Of a stretch of 64,000 nucleotides of DNA, positions 54,516 through 63,340 are shown in pieces. The notes under the pieces are model-generated. The model saw only the letters and a list, made by a program, of their open reading frames with translations, was not told the DNA's origin and did not search any database. Source of the stretch: Acidobacteriota bacterium (GTDB lineage Bacteria > Acidobacteriota > Terriglobia > Bryobacterales > Bryobacteraceae); assembly GCA_018268935.1 (NCBI GenBank), contig JAFDVS010000035.1:1-64000 (forward strand), in the 5' to 3' direction. Position numbers and translations under genes: made by a program. The stretch's first letter is position 1. Each line of letters begins with the position of its first letter.

Positions 54516-57265
54516 CACTTCTGACTTCCTTCCTTTGCGGGCAGGTTATACGGCGCCAGGAAGGCGCACAGCCGGCCGAGAAAATCGTACTGGTGCGACA
54601 ATTCGACCCAGCGCAGACTTGCTTGCTCACCACGTACACTGAAAAATCCAATGCCGCCCGACTTCAGCCGGTCGTCACTCCAATGATCGACAACTTGACC
54701 CTGTACCGATAGGGTGAAGCCATTACCTCTTACATCCATCAGTACCCGGTAAGAGGTGTCCGCCTGCACCTGCATCGGGAGGGGGCGCCGCGCCAGCGAA
54801 ACCGTCTTGCCGTTGATCACCGCATAATGCTCCACCACCGCGGCCGGCAACGGCCCGCCCTTGGTCAACACAATGCGGTGCGCGTAGTAATTCTTCCGGT
54901 CGGATGCTCGATACACCCAGCCCATACTCTTCTTTTCGATCCGGGCGAGAAATTCCATACGGTAATCGGTGAGCTGCAGCGAAGGCTTGTAGAGGATCAG
55001 CGGTCCCGTATGCAGAAATCCAGCGGCATCATACGACCACTGCTTCGACCAGTCCCCTTCGCCTTCCCAATCCCCCAACCCGGCCCGGAAGTCATCGCTC
55101 AGATTCACCGCCGCCCGCTTCATGATCGTCTGCTGGATGTTGCCCAGGAATCCCTCGTCCCCCTGTGCCGCACCCGTCGAGGCCGGCGCCGTCACCGCCG
55201 CCGTCGCCGCCGGCACGGGCTTTGCCGCTGCGGGTTGCTTTTCCGCCACCACCGGCTGCGGCTTCTCGATCGGTTTCACCGGCTCCGGCTCGGCCACCGG
55301 CTCATGCTGGATTTCCACCGGCTCGGCCTTCGGCAGTGAGGCAATATCCGGTCGCTGGTCGTTGTTCGTCAACAGGTACAGCGACAAAAGCAGGATCGCG
55401 GGCACCGACATCACCAGCCATTTCGAATCGCCCCGCGAAAACGATGGAATGCGCAGCCGCGAAAAGATCGACCGGTTCTCCTCAGCCAGCAGCAGCGCGC
55501 TCATCGCCTTCACCGCTTCGCGCATGGCGCTGTCCTCAATCACCGAGTTCCTTGAATTCGGATACAGGAACTCCGCCTCCGGCCAAACCGGCGACAGATC
55601 CTGAATCGCCACCGTATCCTGCGGATACGGAATACCCGGCCCCGACGCCACCGGAACCACCTTGCGCGCAAATACCGGAACATATTCGCGGCGCAACACC
55701 GACCCCGGGTAGGTGGCCTTGAACTCCGGCGGAGTAATAGCGAATTCCAGACTCCCGCCGCGATGTGCATTCGTGCTCGCGGCGGCGGCTTCCACCACAA
55801 TCGGAGTCATCGCCAGCCTTGGATCGGCGCGCAGGGCGCTTGGCGTGGCCCCGATCGTGATCTGCGGCAAGCTCACTGCTTCCGCCTTGGCCGCGAACGG
55901 CTGGTAGCCAGACTGGCGCGTTCCTTCATGAGCCCGCACCGCCGGCGGCGACAGCCGGTCCAGCTCCGACATCAAACACAGCGCCGGTTCCGGCATCCAC
56001 ACCCACAGCCCAGGCTTCGCCACGGGCGCTTCCATCGCCTCACCCGACACTTCCCCGGCAATGCGGATCGGGGCGTCCTGCGCGGAATCGCCCGCCAGAA
56101 ACAGCGAAATATCGTCCAGCCGCGGCGCCATGCCCAGCATCCCGATCGGCGGCTGGACTACTTCCCTCGCCGGAAGGTGGCGCGGCTGTTTGAGGTCCGC
56201 CTCGCGCGGTGGAAAGGCCGGCAAGCCTTTCCCTTTGAGATCATTGAGCGCTTCCACGCGGAACCGGATCGGCACCTGGCCCGGCTTCCAGCGCGCCCCG
56301 TTCACACCCGGATGCGGCGTCACCGATATGTTCTTCCCGCCCAGATCCGACGCCGTGGAGGAAAGATCCCCCAGCCGCGGCAGGGGGAAGAACAGCTCGC
56401 GCGGGCGCACCTTCCTCCCGCTCCGCTTCCCGATCCGTGCCTCCGGCCGCCTTAACGCCAGCAGCACGCCCGGAAGGTCCATCGGCGCGTCCGGGTGCGT
56501 CTCGTGGTGCGCGATCGCGCTCTCCACCACATGCAGTTGCTGATTCAAACCCGACAGCACGGGCTTCGTCCCAAACTGTGCCGCCGCCGCCGGATAGCTC
56601 TCCATCACCGTCTCCAGCGTGTGTAGCTGTACGGCTACGTCGCTCGCCGCGGGCATCACGATGATCCGCCCGTCCCCAAACACCGGAAGCTGCGGCGCAT
56701 GCTCCTCAGCGAGCGGACCGAAAGCGGTCAGCAAGGTGGCGCGGGCGCCTCCCTTTGAAGGCTCCAGCCGCGCCACGCGTTCGGCTACGCCTGCCAGCCG
56801 CGTCGCTGGTTGCCCCTCCTGGCGCTTCGGCCGGCAAGCTGCAATGCATGCCGCCTCAGGAGCCACTTCCAATCGAATCGCCGCCGGCGCAATCACCTTT
56901 TCTTCCGGCTGCGCCAAAGGCATCCTCTTCGCCCGCGCCGGCCAGGCTTCGAATCGCACACAGCCTTCCGGCAGAAATCGAACCGGCTCGCATGGGATCG
57001 GATCCGCCTCCGGCTTATACACCGAACTCCACGCCGTCGCCCGGATCGCCCAGTCCACGAATACCGGCTCGTCCTTCGGCTCCACTACCGGCTTCTCTGC
57101 TTCCTGCTTGCCTTTGCGCTTCGGCTTGGCGGAGTCGCTCAGGCGCGCCAGCGCCAGCTGCTCCTGCTCCCGATGATAGGCGTGGCGGTGCGCGTCCGTG
57201 CAGAACTCACTGTCCGTGAGTTTGCGGAGCAAAGCCAACCGTTTGCCGCAATAAAGGCATTTCAT
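54515..57265 (-). CDS. Zinc-finger, single-membrane-span protein with C-terminal jelly-roll domain
   Basis: 916 residues. A compact Cys/His cluster at the N-terminus (KCLYCGKRLALLRKLTDSEF followed by CTDAHRHAYH) resembles a zinc finger. A long Pro/Ala-rich region of about 550 residues follows with no known domain. One membrane helix lies near 645-665 (WLVMSVPAILLLSLYLLT), then a Pro/Ala/Glu linker. A C-terminal domain of about 180 residues (DDFRAGLGDWEGEGDW, WVYRASDRKNYYAHRIVL, GFTLSVQGQVVDHWSDDRL) resembles the DUF1080/laminin-G jelly roll. The N-terminus should be cytoplasmic and the jelly roll outside. Function unknown; it is coupled to the TPR gene. Confidence 0.78.
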   Translation of the reverse strand: MKCLYCGKRLALLRKLTDSEFCTDAHRHAYHREQEQLALARLSDSAKPKRKGKQEAEKPVVEPKDEPVFVDWAIRATAWSSVYKPEADPIPCEPVRFLPEGCVRFEAWPARAKRMPLAQPEEKVIAPAAIRLEVAPEAACIAACRPKRQEGQPATRLAGVAERVARLEPSKGGARATLLTAFGPLAEEHAPQLPVFGDGRIIVMPAASDVAVQLHTLETVMESYPAAAAQFGTKPVLSGLNQQLHVVESAIAHHETHPDAPMDLPGVLLALRRPEARIGKRSGRKVRPRELFFPLPRLGDLSSTASDLGGKNISVTPHPGVNGARWKPGQVPIRFRVEALNDLKGKGLPAFPPREADLKQPRHLPAREVVQPPIGMLGMAPRLDDISLFLAGDSAQDAPIRIAGEVSGEAMEAPVAKPGLWVWMPEPALCLMSELDRLSPPAVRAHEGTRQSGYQPFAAKAEAVSLPQITIGATPSALRADPRLAMTPIVVEAAAASTNAHRGGSLEFAITPPEFKATYPGSVLRREYVPVFARKVVPVASGPGIPYPQDTVAIQDLSPVWPEAEFLYPNSRNSVIEDSAMREAVKAMSALLLAEENRSIFSRLRIPSFSRGDSKWLVMSVPAILLLSLYLLTNNDQRPDIASLPKAEPVEIQHEPVAEPEPVKPIEKPQPVVAEKQPAAAKPVPAATAAVTAPASTGAAQGDEGFLGNIQQTIMKRAAVNLSDDFRAGLGDWEGEGDWSKQWSYDAAGFLHTGPLILYKPSLQLTDYRMEFLARIEKKSMGWVYRASDRKNYYAHRIVLTKGGPLPAAVVEHYAVINGKTVSLARRPLPMQVQADTSYRVLMDVRGNGFTLSVQGQVVDHWSDDRLKSGGIGFFSVRGEQASLRWVELSHQYDFLGRLCAFLAPYNLPAKEGSQK

Positions 57266-57306
57266 GCCGGAAATAGTTCCTGACTCATTCTCATACTAGG
57301 AGTGGA

Positions 57307-57359
57307 GGGAGGATAAAGCTAGGCGGGAAAGCCCTTAGGGATTTGTGGATTATCCTCCC
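57307..57359 (-). promoter_or_regulatory. Inverted repeat in the leader of the zinc-finger/membrane gene
   Basis: GGGAGGATAA (57307-57316) pairs perfectly with TTATCCTCCC (57350-57359). The 33-base interior can form a smaller imperfect hairpin (CTAGGC with GCCCTTAG). It lies 42 bp before the start of the minus-strand gene. It may be an mRNA leader structure or a protein-binding site; no known riboswitch was recognised. Confidence 0.35.
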
Positions 57360-57410
57360 GGTTAGAGCAGGATGCTTAGGGTGGAGTCTAGGGCTATATC
57401 TAAGGTGTCA

Positions 57411-57438
57411 GCCGGGGCGAGCCGCAGCCCGTCCCGGC
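57411..57438 (-). terminator. GC-rich hairpin after the VIT-vWA gene
   Basis: GCCGGGGCGAGC, loop CGCA, GCCCGTCCCGGC: a 12-bp stem with one G:T pair and one mismatch, 16 bp beyond the stop at 57455. There is no T-run on the minus strand, so termination may be weak or factor-assisted. Confidence 0.45.
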
Positions 57439-57454
57439 CTTTGTTTCCCAATCG

Positions 57455-59800
57455 TTACTCGCTCGGGGATACGTAACGCACTTGCGACAACTTGCTGATC
57501 AACGGCAGCTTCCCGTTCGTCGTCCGTACCAGCATGTAACCCTCCGTTGTGTTCTGCTTGACGATTTCCACGCCCAGCGCCAGCAGCACCTTGGCCGCCG
57601 CGTTGAAGTCGCCGGCCACGTACACTTTCACTTTGGCTACCGCGCCGGGCTGCATCGCGAACGCCGAAACCAACGTCGGATGCAGCTTCGACAACGCGTC
57701 CTTTTCCTTCGCTTCCGGCTCCCGCGCGTCCCGGCTGCGGTCCTCCATCATAATGCGCGGTGAGGCCGGCGGAGGGGCCATGCCGCCAATAACGCCTCCC
57801 ACAATACCGGGTGTGGCCGCCATCTGTGACTTCGCCATCGTCTGCGCCATGACCGGCATGTTCGCCGCCCGGCGCTCTCCGAATACTCCCTGGTAGCTCA
57901 CGCCCTCCGGCATCTCCACCGGAACTTCGATCCGCCTCGGCGCTCCGCCGCCTTCGCTCACCATTCTCTCCTCCACCGCGACGAACGCCGTGAATTGCGT
58001 CATCAGCTTGAAGTCGAGCCCCAGCTTCGTAATCTCATTGCGCAGCTCATGCGACACCGTGCCCCGTTGCACACCGGCATAGTCCAAGCTGGTCAGATCC
58101 TCGATCTTCGTCCGCGCCCAGAGCGACGCCAGCACATCATTGGCCGGCTGCGCCGCGGGCAGATCCAGTTGGATCGTGCGGCTGATCTCCCGTCCCGCGC
58201 TCTTTGCGTAGATCTTCACCATTCCCTTTGCCGCGGCGCTAAACCGCCCGTGGATCACCATCGGTTTCGCCGCGAACAGATCGGGCACGCGCTTCGGATA
58301 CACGTCGTTCACCGGCAGCCCGTTCCATTCCACGCGGATGTCCGTCAACAGCGGATCGCGCATCCGTTCATAGAAGCGCTTCGCCGCGGCCGAACCATCG
58401 GCATTCAATGTGACGTATTCCACTTCGCCCCGTCCATGCTCCGCCATCTTGTCCAGCAGGAAGCGATTCACTGAGCTGCCAATTCCAAAGCTGAACACCC
58501 GCGCGTTCGAATACTTCTTCACTTCTGCGATGATCTCCATATCGTTGCCGACGTAGCCGTCCGTGAGGAACGCCACTACCCGCAGGTGCTCCTGGCTGCG
58601 CGTCGGCTCCAGCGCGGCGCGGATGGCTTTCATCATTTCCGTGCCCCCGCCTCCGCGCCGGCCTTCGACGAACTGCCGCGCCCGCTCGACATTCTCTGCG
58701 TTGGCCGCAACCGGCTGCGGAAAGAGGATGTGCGTGTCCCCGGCGAAGGTAATGATGTTGAAGGTGTCGCGCGGGTGCATGGAAGCCAGCGCCATGCGCA
58801 TCACTTCCTTCGATTTCTCGATGGGGAAGCCAGACATCGATCCCGACGTATCCAGCACGAAGATCAGTTCGCGGGGCGTGATTTCCGCCGGGGCCACGCG
58901 GTCCGGCGGCTGCAGGATCAGCGAGAAGAACCCGCCCTTGCCGCCTCGATGCGTCAACACCGCGTCTTCAATCTTCCGCCCGGCGACGTCATACTGCAGC
59001 ACGAAATCCTTGTTCGGAATCGTGGCGAGGTTCTTCAGTTTCACCGTCGCTCGCCGCGCATCGGGGCGTTCCGTGGCGACATCGTGCGACGTGCAACGCA
59101 GAATGTCGATCGGCACCCCGGCGTCCAGCGCCACTTCCACCGTGATGTCGTGCCCGGCCCGCGTCCCTTCAGGGGTCACCTGCGGGCTGATGCGCGAGCC
59201 GTCCGGTACGCGGCTCGTATCGGGGGCCCAACCGCCGCCCGACCTTCCCGTCGCTTTCCCCGGAATGTAGCGCGGCCCCACCACCATCGGGAACACGAAC
59301 TCATAGCTGCCCGCCTCGTAGCGAAGCGTCTCCACATAGCTGATGGTGATCTTCACTTTCTCCCCTGGCCGGATGTTGGCCACCGATTGCGTGAAGATGT
59401 TCGGCCGCTCCTGTTCGAGCAGGCTTGCCGTGCGCCCGGCATGCCGTGCGGCATCATAGATGGCCTTGGCCTCCTCGCGCGGCTTGATCTTGCCCTTCAC
59501 CACCCGGTCCCCCACCAGCATCGTCATGTCGTCTACTGCTGCGTTCTGCGGCAGTGGAAAAGTGTACACGGCTTCAATCCGCTCGTTCAGCGGATTCTCG
59601 AAGTGTTGCGTTACCGTGACGCGGGAAAGAAAGCCGGAAATGCTGGCTTTCACCTCGGTCCGTTTCAAAGGGCAGTGGGCGTTGGGGTGGCCCTCGCGGT
59701 CGATCACCCGCAGCGATCCGGCGTCGTCAGCCACAGGGCCGCTGCCATGGGGAGCCGCCGCCGCAATCAGCGTGGCCAGGAAGGGAAGCAAGAGTTTCAT
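57455..59800 (-). CDS. Secreted VIT domain and von Willebrand A domain protein
   Basis: 781 residues. A signal peptide (KLLLPFLATLIAAAAP) is followed by a VIT domain (about 45-175; VKASISGFLSRVTVTQHFEN, EAVYTFPLPQNAAVDDMT) and a vWA domain (about 320-490). The vWA domain has an intact metal-ion site (FVLDTSGSMSG, FAGDTHILFP, FLTDGYVGND). The C-terminal part has a Gly/Pro segment (GIVGGVIGGMAPPPASP). Proteins of this layout are thought to bind ligands at the cell surface through the vWA metal site. Function unknown. Confidence 0.92.
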   Translation of the reverse strand: MKLLLPFLATLIAAAAPHGSGPVADDAGSLRVIDREGHPNAHCPLKRTEVKASISGFLSRVTVTQHFENPLNERIEAVYTFPLPQNAAVDDMTMLVGDRVVKGKIKPREEAKAIYDAARHAGRTASLLEQERPNIFTQSVANIRPGEKVKITISYVETLRYEAGSYEFVFPMVVGPRYIPGKATGRSGGGWAPDTSRVPDGSRISPQVTPEGTRAGHDITVEVALDAGVPIDILRCTSHDVATERPDARRATVKLKNLATIPNKDFVLQYDVAGRKIEDAVLTHRGGKGGFFSLILQPPDRVAPAEITPRELIFVLDTSGSMSGFPIEKSKEVMRMALASMHPRDTFNIITFAGDTHILFPQPVAANAENVERARQFVEGRRGGGGTEMMKAIRAALEPTRSQEHLRVVAFLTDGYVGNDMEIIAEVKKYSNARVFSFGIGSSVNRFLLDKMAEHGRGEVEYVTLNADGSAAAKRFYERMRDPLLTDIRVEWNGLPVNDVYPKRVPDLFAAKPMVIHGRFSAAAKGMVKIYAKSAGREISRTIQLDLPAAQPANDVLASLWARTKIEDLTSLDYAGVQRGTVSHELRNEITKLGLDFKLMTQFTAFVAVEERMVSEGGGAPRRIEVPVEMPEGVSYQGVFGERRAANMPVMAQTMAKSQMAATPGIVGGVIGGMAPPPASPRIMMEDRSRDAREPEAKEKDALSKLHPTLVSAFAMQPGAVAKVKVYVAGDFNAAAKVLLALGVEIVKQNTTEGYMLVRTTNGKLPLISKLSQVRYVSPSE

Positions 59801-59886
59801 TCGGTATGTCTCCTCTGCTGGGGGTATTCCCGGAGCCGGAAATTCCTTTCACTGGGCACACCGGATTTCTGACAAAATCTTGGGTG

Positions 59887-61278
59887 ATGCAACGACGGAC
59901 CTTCTGCGGCGCCTTGGCCGGTGCCGCTCTCGCAGCGGCTGAACCACGGCCGAACGTGGTGTTTGTCATCGCCGACGACCTGCGCCACGATGCTCTCGGC
60001 GCCACCGGCAGCAAGGTGGCCCGTACCCCGCACCTCGACCGCCTGGCCGCCGAAGGCGCCATCTTCAAAAACTTCTTCTGCGCCACCCCGCTCTGTTCCC
60101 CCAGCCGCGCCAGCTTCCTCACCGGCCTCTATGCGCACACCCACCGCGTCATCAACAACGACAAGATCGGATTGACCGAGATCTCGCACACCCTCATGAC
60201 CTGGCCCCGCCTGCTCCGCGAATCCGGCTACGAAACGGCGTTCGTCGGCAAATGGCATATGGGCCTTGATGATTCCCGCCGCCCCGGCTGGGATCACTGG
60301 GTCAGCTTCAAAGGGCAGGGAATCTACATTGACCCCGTCATCAATTACAACGGCGAATCGCGCCAGTTGCGCGGCTACATGACCGATTACCTCAACACCG
60401 AGGCCGTGCGCTACGTGAAGCAAAAACATTCCCGGCCCTTCGTGTTGTATGTGGCCCACAAGGCCGTGCACATCCCCTACCTGCCCGCGCCGCGCCACGA
60501 AAAGCTCTTCGCCGACCTGCCCCCCTTCGAATTACCCAAGCCGCCGGCCGGCGACCTGGAAGGCAAACCCATGCTCACCCGCAAGGTGGCCGAGAAAGTG
60601 GACGTCCTCCGCATCGAAGGCGCCACCCCTGAGCCTGCCGAATCGCGCCGCGGCCGTGGCCGCACGCCCGACGCTGTTTATAAGGATCAACTGCGCTGCC
60701 TCGCCGCCGTCGATGATGGCATCGGCATGTTGCGCCAGGCGCTCGCCGACACCGGCCAATTGGAGAACACAGTATTCATCTTCACCGGCGACAACGGCTA
60801 TCTCATGGGCGAACACGGCCTGTTCGATAACAAGCGGCTGGCCTATGAGCCCTCTATCCGGCTGCCGTTCCTGGTGCGCTATCCGAAACTCGTCAGGCCC
60901 GGCTCCGTGCGTGAACAGATGACGCTGAACATCGACATCTTCCCCACCATGCTCGAACTGGCCGGGGTGAAGTGGCCCGACAAAGTGCATGGCCGGTCGT
61001 TCGTCCCGGTGCTGAAAGACCCCGCCGCGCCAGGGCGCGATTCGTTTCTCTGTGAGTATTTCCTCGAAAAGGTGGGCGTGCGGTTTCCCGACTGGCAGGG
61101 CGTGCGCACCCGGACTTGGAAGTACATCCATTACCCAACGCTTGAAGGCATGGATGAGCTCTACGATCTGGCCCACGACCCTGAGGAACTGCGCAACCGC
61201 ATCGGCGATCCCGCAAACGCGCCTGTGCTCGAAGAATTGCGGCAGCTACTGCGCAAGCATTTGAAGGAAAGCTCGTAG
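59887..61278 (+). CDS. Type I sulfatase, Tat-exported
   Basis: About 463 residues from ATG 59887. The leader QRRTFCGALAGAALAAAEP is twin-arginine-like. The N-terminal metal site is NVVFVIADDLRHDALG. The formylglycine motif CSPSRASFLTG (Cys near residue 70) is followed by GYETAFVGKWHMG, IFTGDNGYLMGEHGLFDNK and a C-terminal subdomain. The Cys must be converted to formylglycine for activity, so an external maturase is needed. It removes sulfate esters, probably from polysaccharides. An in-frame ATG at 59806 lacks a signal sequence. Its end overlaps the DNPH1-like gene by 33 bp, tail to tail. Confidence 0.94.
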   Translation: MQRRTFCGALAGAALAAAEPRPNVVFVIADDLRHDALGATGSKVARTPHLDRLAAEGAIFKNFFCATPLCSPSRASFLTGLYAHTHRVINNDKIGLTEISHTLMTWPRLLRESGYETAFVGKWHMGLDDSRRPGWDHWVSFKGQGIYIDPVINYNGESRQLRGYMTDYLNTEAVRYVKQKHSRPFVLYVAHKAVHIPYLPAPRHEKLFADLPPFELPKPPAGDLEGKPMLTRKVAEKVDVLRIEGATPEPAESRRGRGRTPDAVYKDQLRCLAAVDDGIGMLRQALADTGQLENTVFIFTGDNGYLMGEHGLFDNKRLAYEPSIRLPFLVRYPKLVRPGSVREQMTLNIDIFPTMLELAGVKWPDKVHGRSFVPVLKDPAAPGRDSFLCEYFLEKVGVRFPDWQGVRTRTWKYIHYPTLEGMDELYDLAHDPEELRNRIGDPANAPVLEELRQLLRKHLKESS

Positions 61279-61668
61279 CGGTTCGCGCAGTGTGGCCGCG
61301 TCCATGTAGCGCAGCACCTGCACCTGCGGGCAGCCTGCGATCATCGCCGAAAGCACGCGCCCGCAATCCTCGCGGAACAGGCAGAGCACAGGCTTGCCCG
61401 CATCCACCGCGCGTCCGATTTCGTAGCCCACCCCGAGGCTCGGTGTCGTCACTTCCGCCACGATGGCGTCTGCCGCGCCAAGCCACGCCATGTCGCGGTC
61501 GTGGATAAATCGGTCATTCGGACTGTCTTCTCCCTTATCCGAAAGCGCGGCCTCGGCCACGTGTTCGGTCAGCACCTCGCCATACTCGCCCAGCAGCTTC
61601 ACGATCGTCTCATAACGGGCCTGATCCTCCCGCCCACCCCGGATCGAGCCCGCGAAATAGATCTTCAA
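61246..61668 (-). CDS. DNPH1-like 2'-deoxynucleoside 5'-phosphate N-hydrolase
   Basis: 140 residues. KIYFAGSIRGGREDQARYET, VLTEHVAEAAL, IHDRDMAWLGAADAIVAEVT and PSLGVGYEIGRAV match the Rcl/DNPH1 branch of the nucleoside 2-deoxyribosyltransferase family, including the active-site Glu in the EVT...SLGVGYE block. The family hydrolyses the N-glycosidic bond of deoxynucleotide monophosphates. It is the last gene of the operon and overlaps the anti-sigma-like gene by four bases (ATGA). Confidence 0.85.
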   Translation of the reverse strand: MKIYFAGSIRGGREDQARYETIVKLLGEYGEVLTEHVAEAALSDKGEDSPNDRFIHDRDMAWLGAADAIVAEVTTPSLGVGYEIGRAVDAGKPVLCLFREDCGRVLSAMIAGCPQVQVLRYMDAATLREPLRAFLQMLAQ

Positions 61669-62831
61669 TTTTCCGTACCCTTGATCAGAATCTCGATGAT
61701 GGTGGGCTGCGCCGGCGCTGCCGCATCTTTCGACTTCGCCAGTTCGTCCTTCATTTCGCGAGCCGGCGATCCGGCCCGGAAGCCGCCGATGACCCCGGTG
61801 GCGCCTGGAGCCATCGGAATCTGCCGCGCAAACTCGAGCCGGTAGGGCTGCGAACTCGGCAGCAGGAAACCCGAGGCCGGCAGCAGCAGTGTCTGCCCTT
61901 CGCGCACCGGAGTGAGGCTCACGATCGCCTTCGCTTCGCCCCGCCGCGTGAGGGCGACAAAGCCGTCCTGGCTGGCCGTAACCCGGATGCGCACCGCGTC
62001 CGAATCGCGGAACGTCGTGGCAGGCGCATAATTCCCCTGTTCGTCGCGCTTGAGCAGCGTGTATTGCACCGGCGGTGCGGCGATGCGCATGGGGGCCGCT
62101 TTTGGCGCAGGCGGAGGCGCGGCCGGCGCCTCAGCGGCAGCAGTCACCGCCGGCGGTGCGATGATCCCTCCAATCACCCCGCCCACCGGTTGCTGCGAAT
62201 CCTGCCGCTGCACCTGAACCTGTTGATCGAACACCGGGGCCGCCTGCTGCTGTTCCCGTATGGCCTGGATCTGCCGCGGCGCCTGCTGTTGGATCGCCTG
62301 ATTCCGCGCCATCTCTTTCTCCGCTGGCGCTTCTTCGCGCTTGTCCCGTTCAACAGTGGCTGGCCGTTTCGATTCCACTTCCGGCTGGCGCGCGCGCACG
62401 GCTTTGCGAGCCTCCGGCGCCGCAGCCGCTGGTGGCGGCGTGATCGCCACCGGAGCGGATTCGTTCTGCTTCGCCATCTGCATCTGCGCGACCGGTTGCG
62501 TCAATCGCGTCGCAAAGAAACCAACGACAAGCGCCGTGGTCGCGACCGCCCCCGCCGCGCCCCACCCCATCGGCGTGCCCATCCACTTGCGGAATCGGCC
62601 TAATAGGCTCTCCTTGGGCCGCAACGCGTCGATCAACTCCCGCTTCGCCCCCGGCTGCTCCAACATCTCCCGCAACGCCTCTTCATCCATCAGCGCATCA
62701 AAAAGCTGCTGATCCTGAAGCGCAGCCGCAAACAATTCCTCCCGTTCCTGTTCCGGCAGATTTCCCATGGCGTGGCCGCCCAACAGGTGTTGGGGCCGTT
62801 CGTTGCGCGGATCCTGGTTCGGACCGTTCAT
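61665..62831 (-). CDS. Probable sigma-factor-associated membrane protein (anti-sigma-like) with DUF4384-type domain
   Basis: About 388 residues from ATG 62831. A cytoplasmic N-terminus (LPEQEREELFAAALQDQQLF, DEEALREMLEQPGAKRELI) precedes one membrane helix near 100-120 (WGAAGAVATTALVVGFFATR). A long Pro/Ala/Gln linker with a VGGVIGGIIAPPA segment follows, then a C-terminal beta-rich domain (DSDAVRIRVTASQDGFVALT, LTPVREGQTLLLPASGFLLP) resembling DUF4384. The four-base overlap with the sigma gene upstream suggests that it binds and controls that factor; no zinc-finger anti-sigma motif is seen, so this is inference. Confidence 0.72.
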   Translation of the reverse strand: MNGPNQDPRNERPQHLLGGHAMGNLPEQEREELFAAALQDQQLFDALMDEEALREMLEQPGAKRELIDALRPKESLLGRFRKWMGTPMGWGAAGAVATTALVVGFFATRLTQPVAQMQMAKQNESAPVAITPPPAAAAPEARKAVRARQPEVESKRPATVERDKREEAPAEKEMARNQAIQQQAPRQIQAIREQQQAAPVFDQQVQVQRQDSQQPVGGVIGGIIAPPAVTAAAEAPAAPPPAPKAAPMRIAAPPVQYTLLKRDEQGNYAPATTFRDSDAVRIRVTASQDGFVALTRRGEAKAIVSLTPVREGQTLLLPASGFLLPSSQPYRLEFARQIPMAPGATGVIGGFRAGSPAREMKDELAKSKDAAAPAQPTIIEILIKGTEN

Positions 62832-63334
62832 TTGCCCGCCTCCCATTTGCCGCCCATGGCTTCCATCAGTTGCTTCCGGCACCGCAGATCCCACGTGTAG
62901 ATCGTGTTGATCGACGGCGCTCCAAACAAACGCTGGATCTCGGCGAAGGATTTGCCTTCCAGCTTGTAGCGCATCAGGTCGCGGCAGCGCTCCCCCAGCG
63001 ACAGCATCGCCTCTTTCAGCCGCGCCAGTTGCTCCTTCTTCTCCGCCAGTTCCGCCGGGTCCGGATCGAGGGTGGCCAGCGGCAGATCGTCCACCGGAAT
63101 GGCGGTCGCCTCGCCCCTGCGCTGTCCCGTGCGGACTCCGGACATGATCTTGAACCTCGCAATCTGCAACGCCAGCGGAACCAGTTCGGTCATCTCCGTG
63201 ACGTGCGAATACTTCTCGTGCAACAGGCCAAGGACCTCCTGCGCCACATCTTCGGCGAGATCCCTTCTATAACGAGATGCCGCGAAGGCGACGATCCTTT
63301 CACGCAATAGTGCCAGTACGCGCTCGCGGTCCAT
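62828..63334 (-). CDS. RNA polymerase sigma factor, ECF-like
   Basis: 168 residues. Region 2 is in FAASRYRRDLAEDVAQEVLG, and region 4 in LARLKEAMLSLGERCRDLM followed by YKLEGKSFAEIQRLFGAPSI. A spacer of about 45 residues separates them. Sigma factors of this size direct RNA polymerase to a small regulon and are usually held by a partner encoded next to them. It starts 6 bp after the stop of the ArsC-like selenoprotein gene, so the four genes form one transcript. Confidence 0.85.
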   Translation of the reverse strand: MDRERVLALLRERIVAFAASRYRRDLAEDVAQEVLGLLHEKYSHVTEMTELVPLALQIARFKIMSGVRTGQRRGEATAIPVDDLPLATLDPDPAELAEKKEQLARLKEAMLSLGERCRDLMRYKLEGKSFAEIQRLFGAPSINTIYTWDLRCRKQLMEAMGGKWEAGK

Positions 63335-63340
63335 CCGGGA

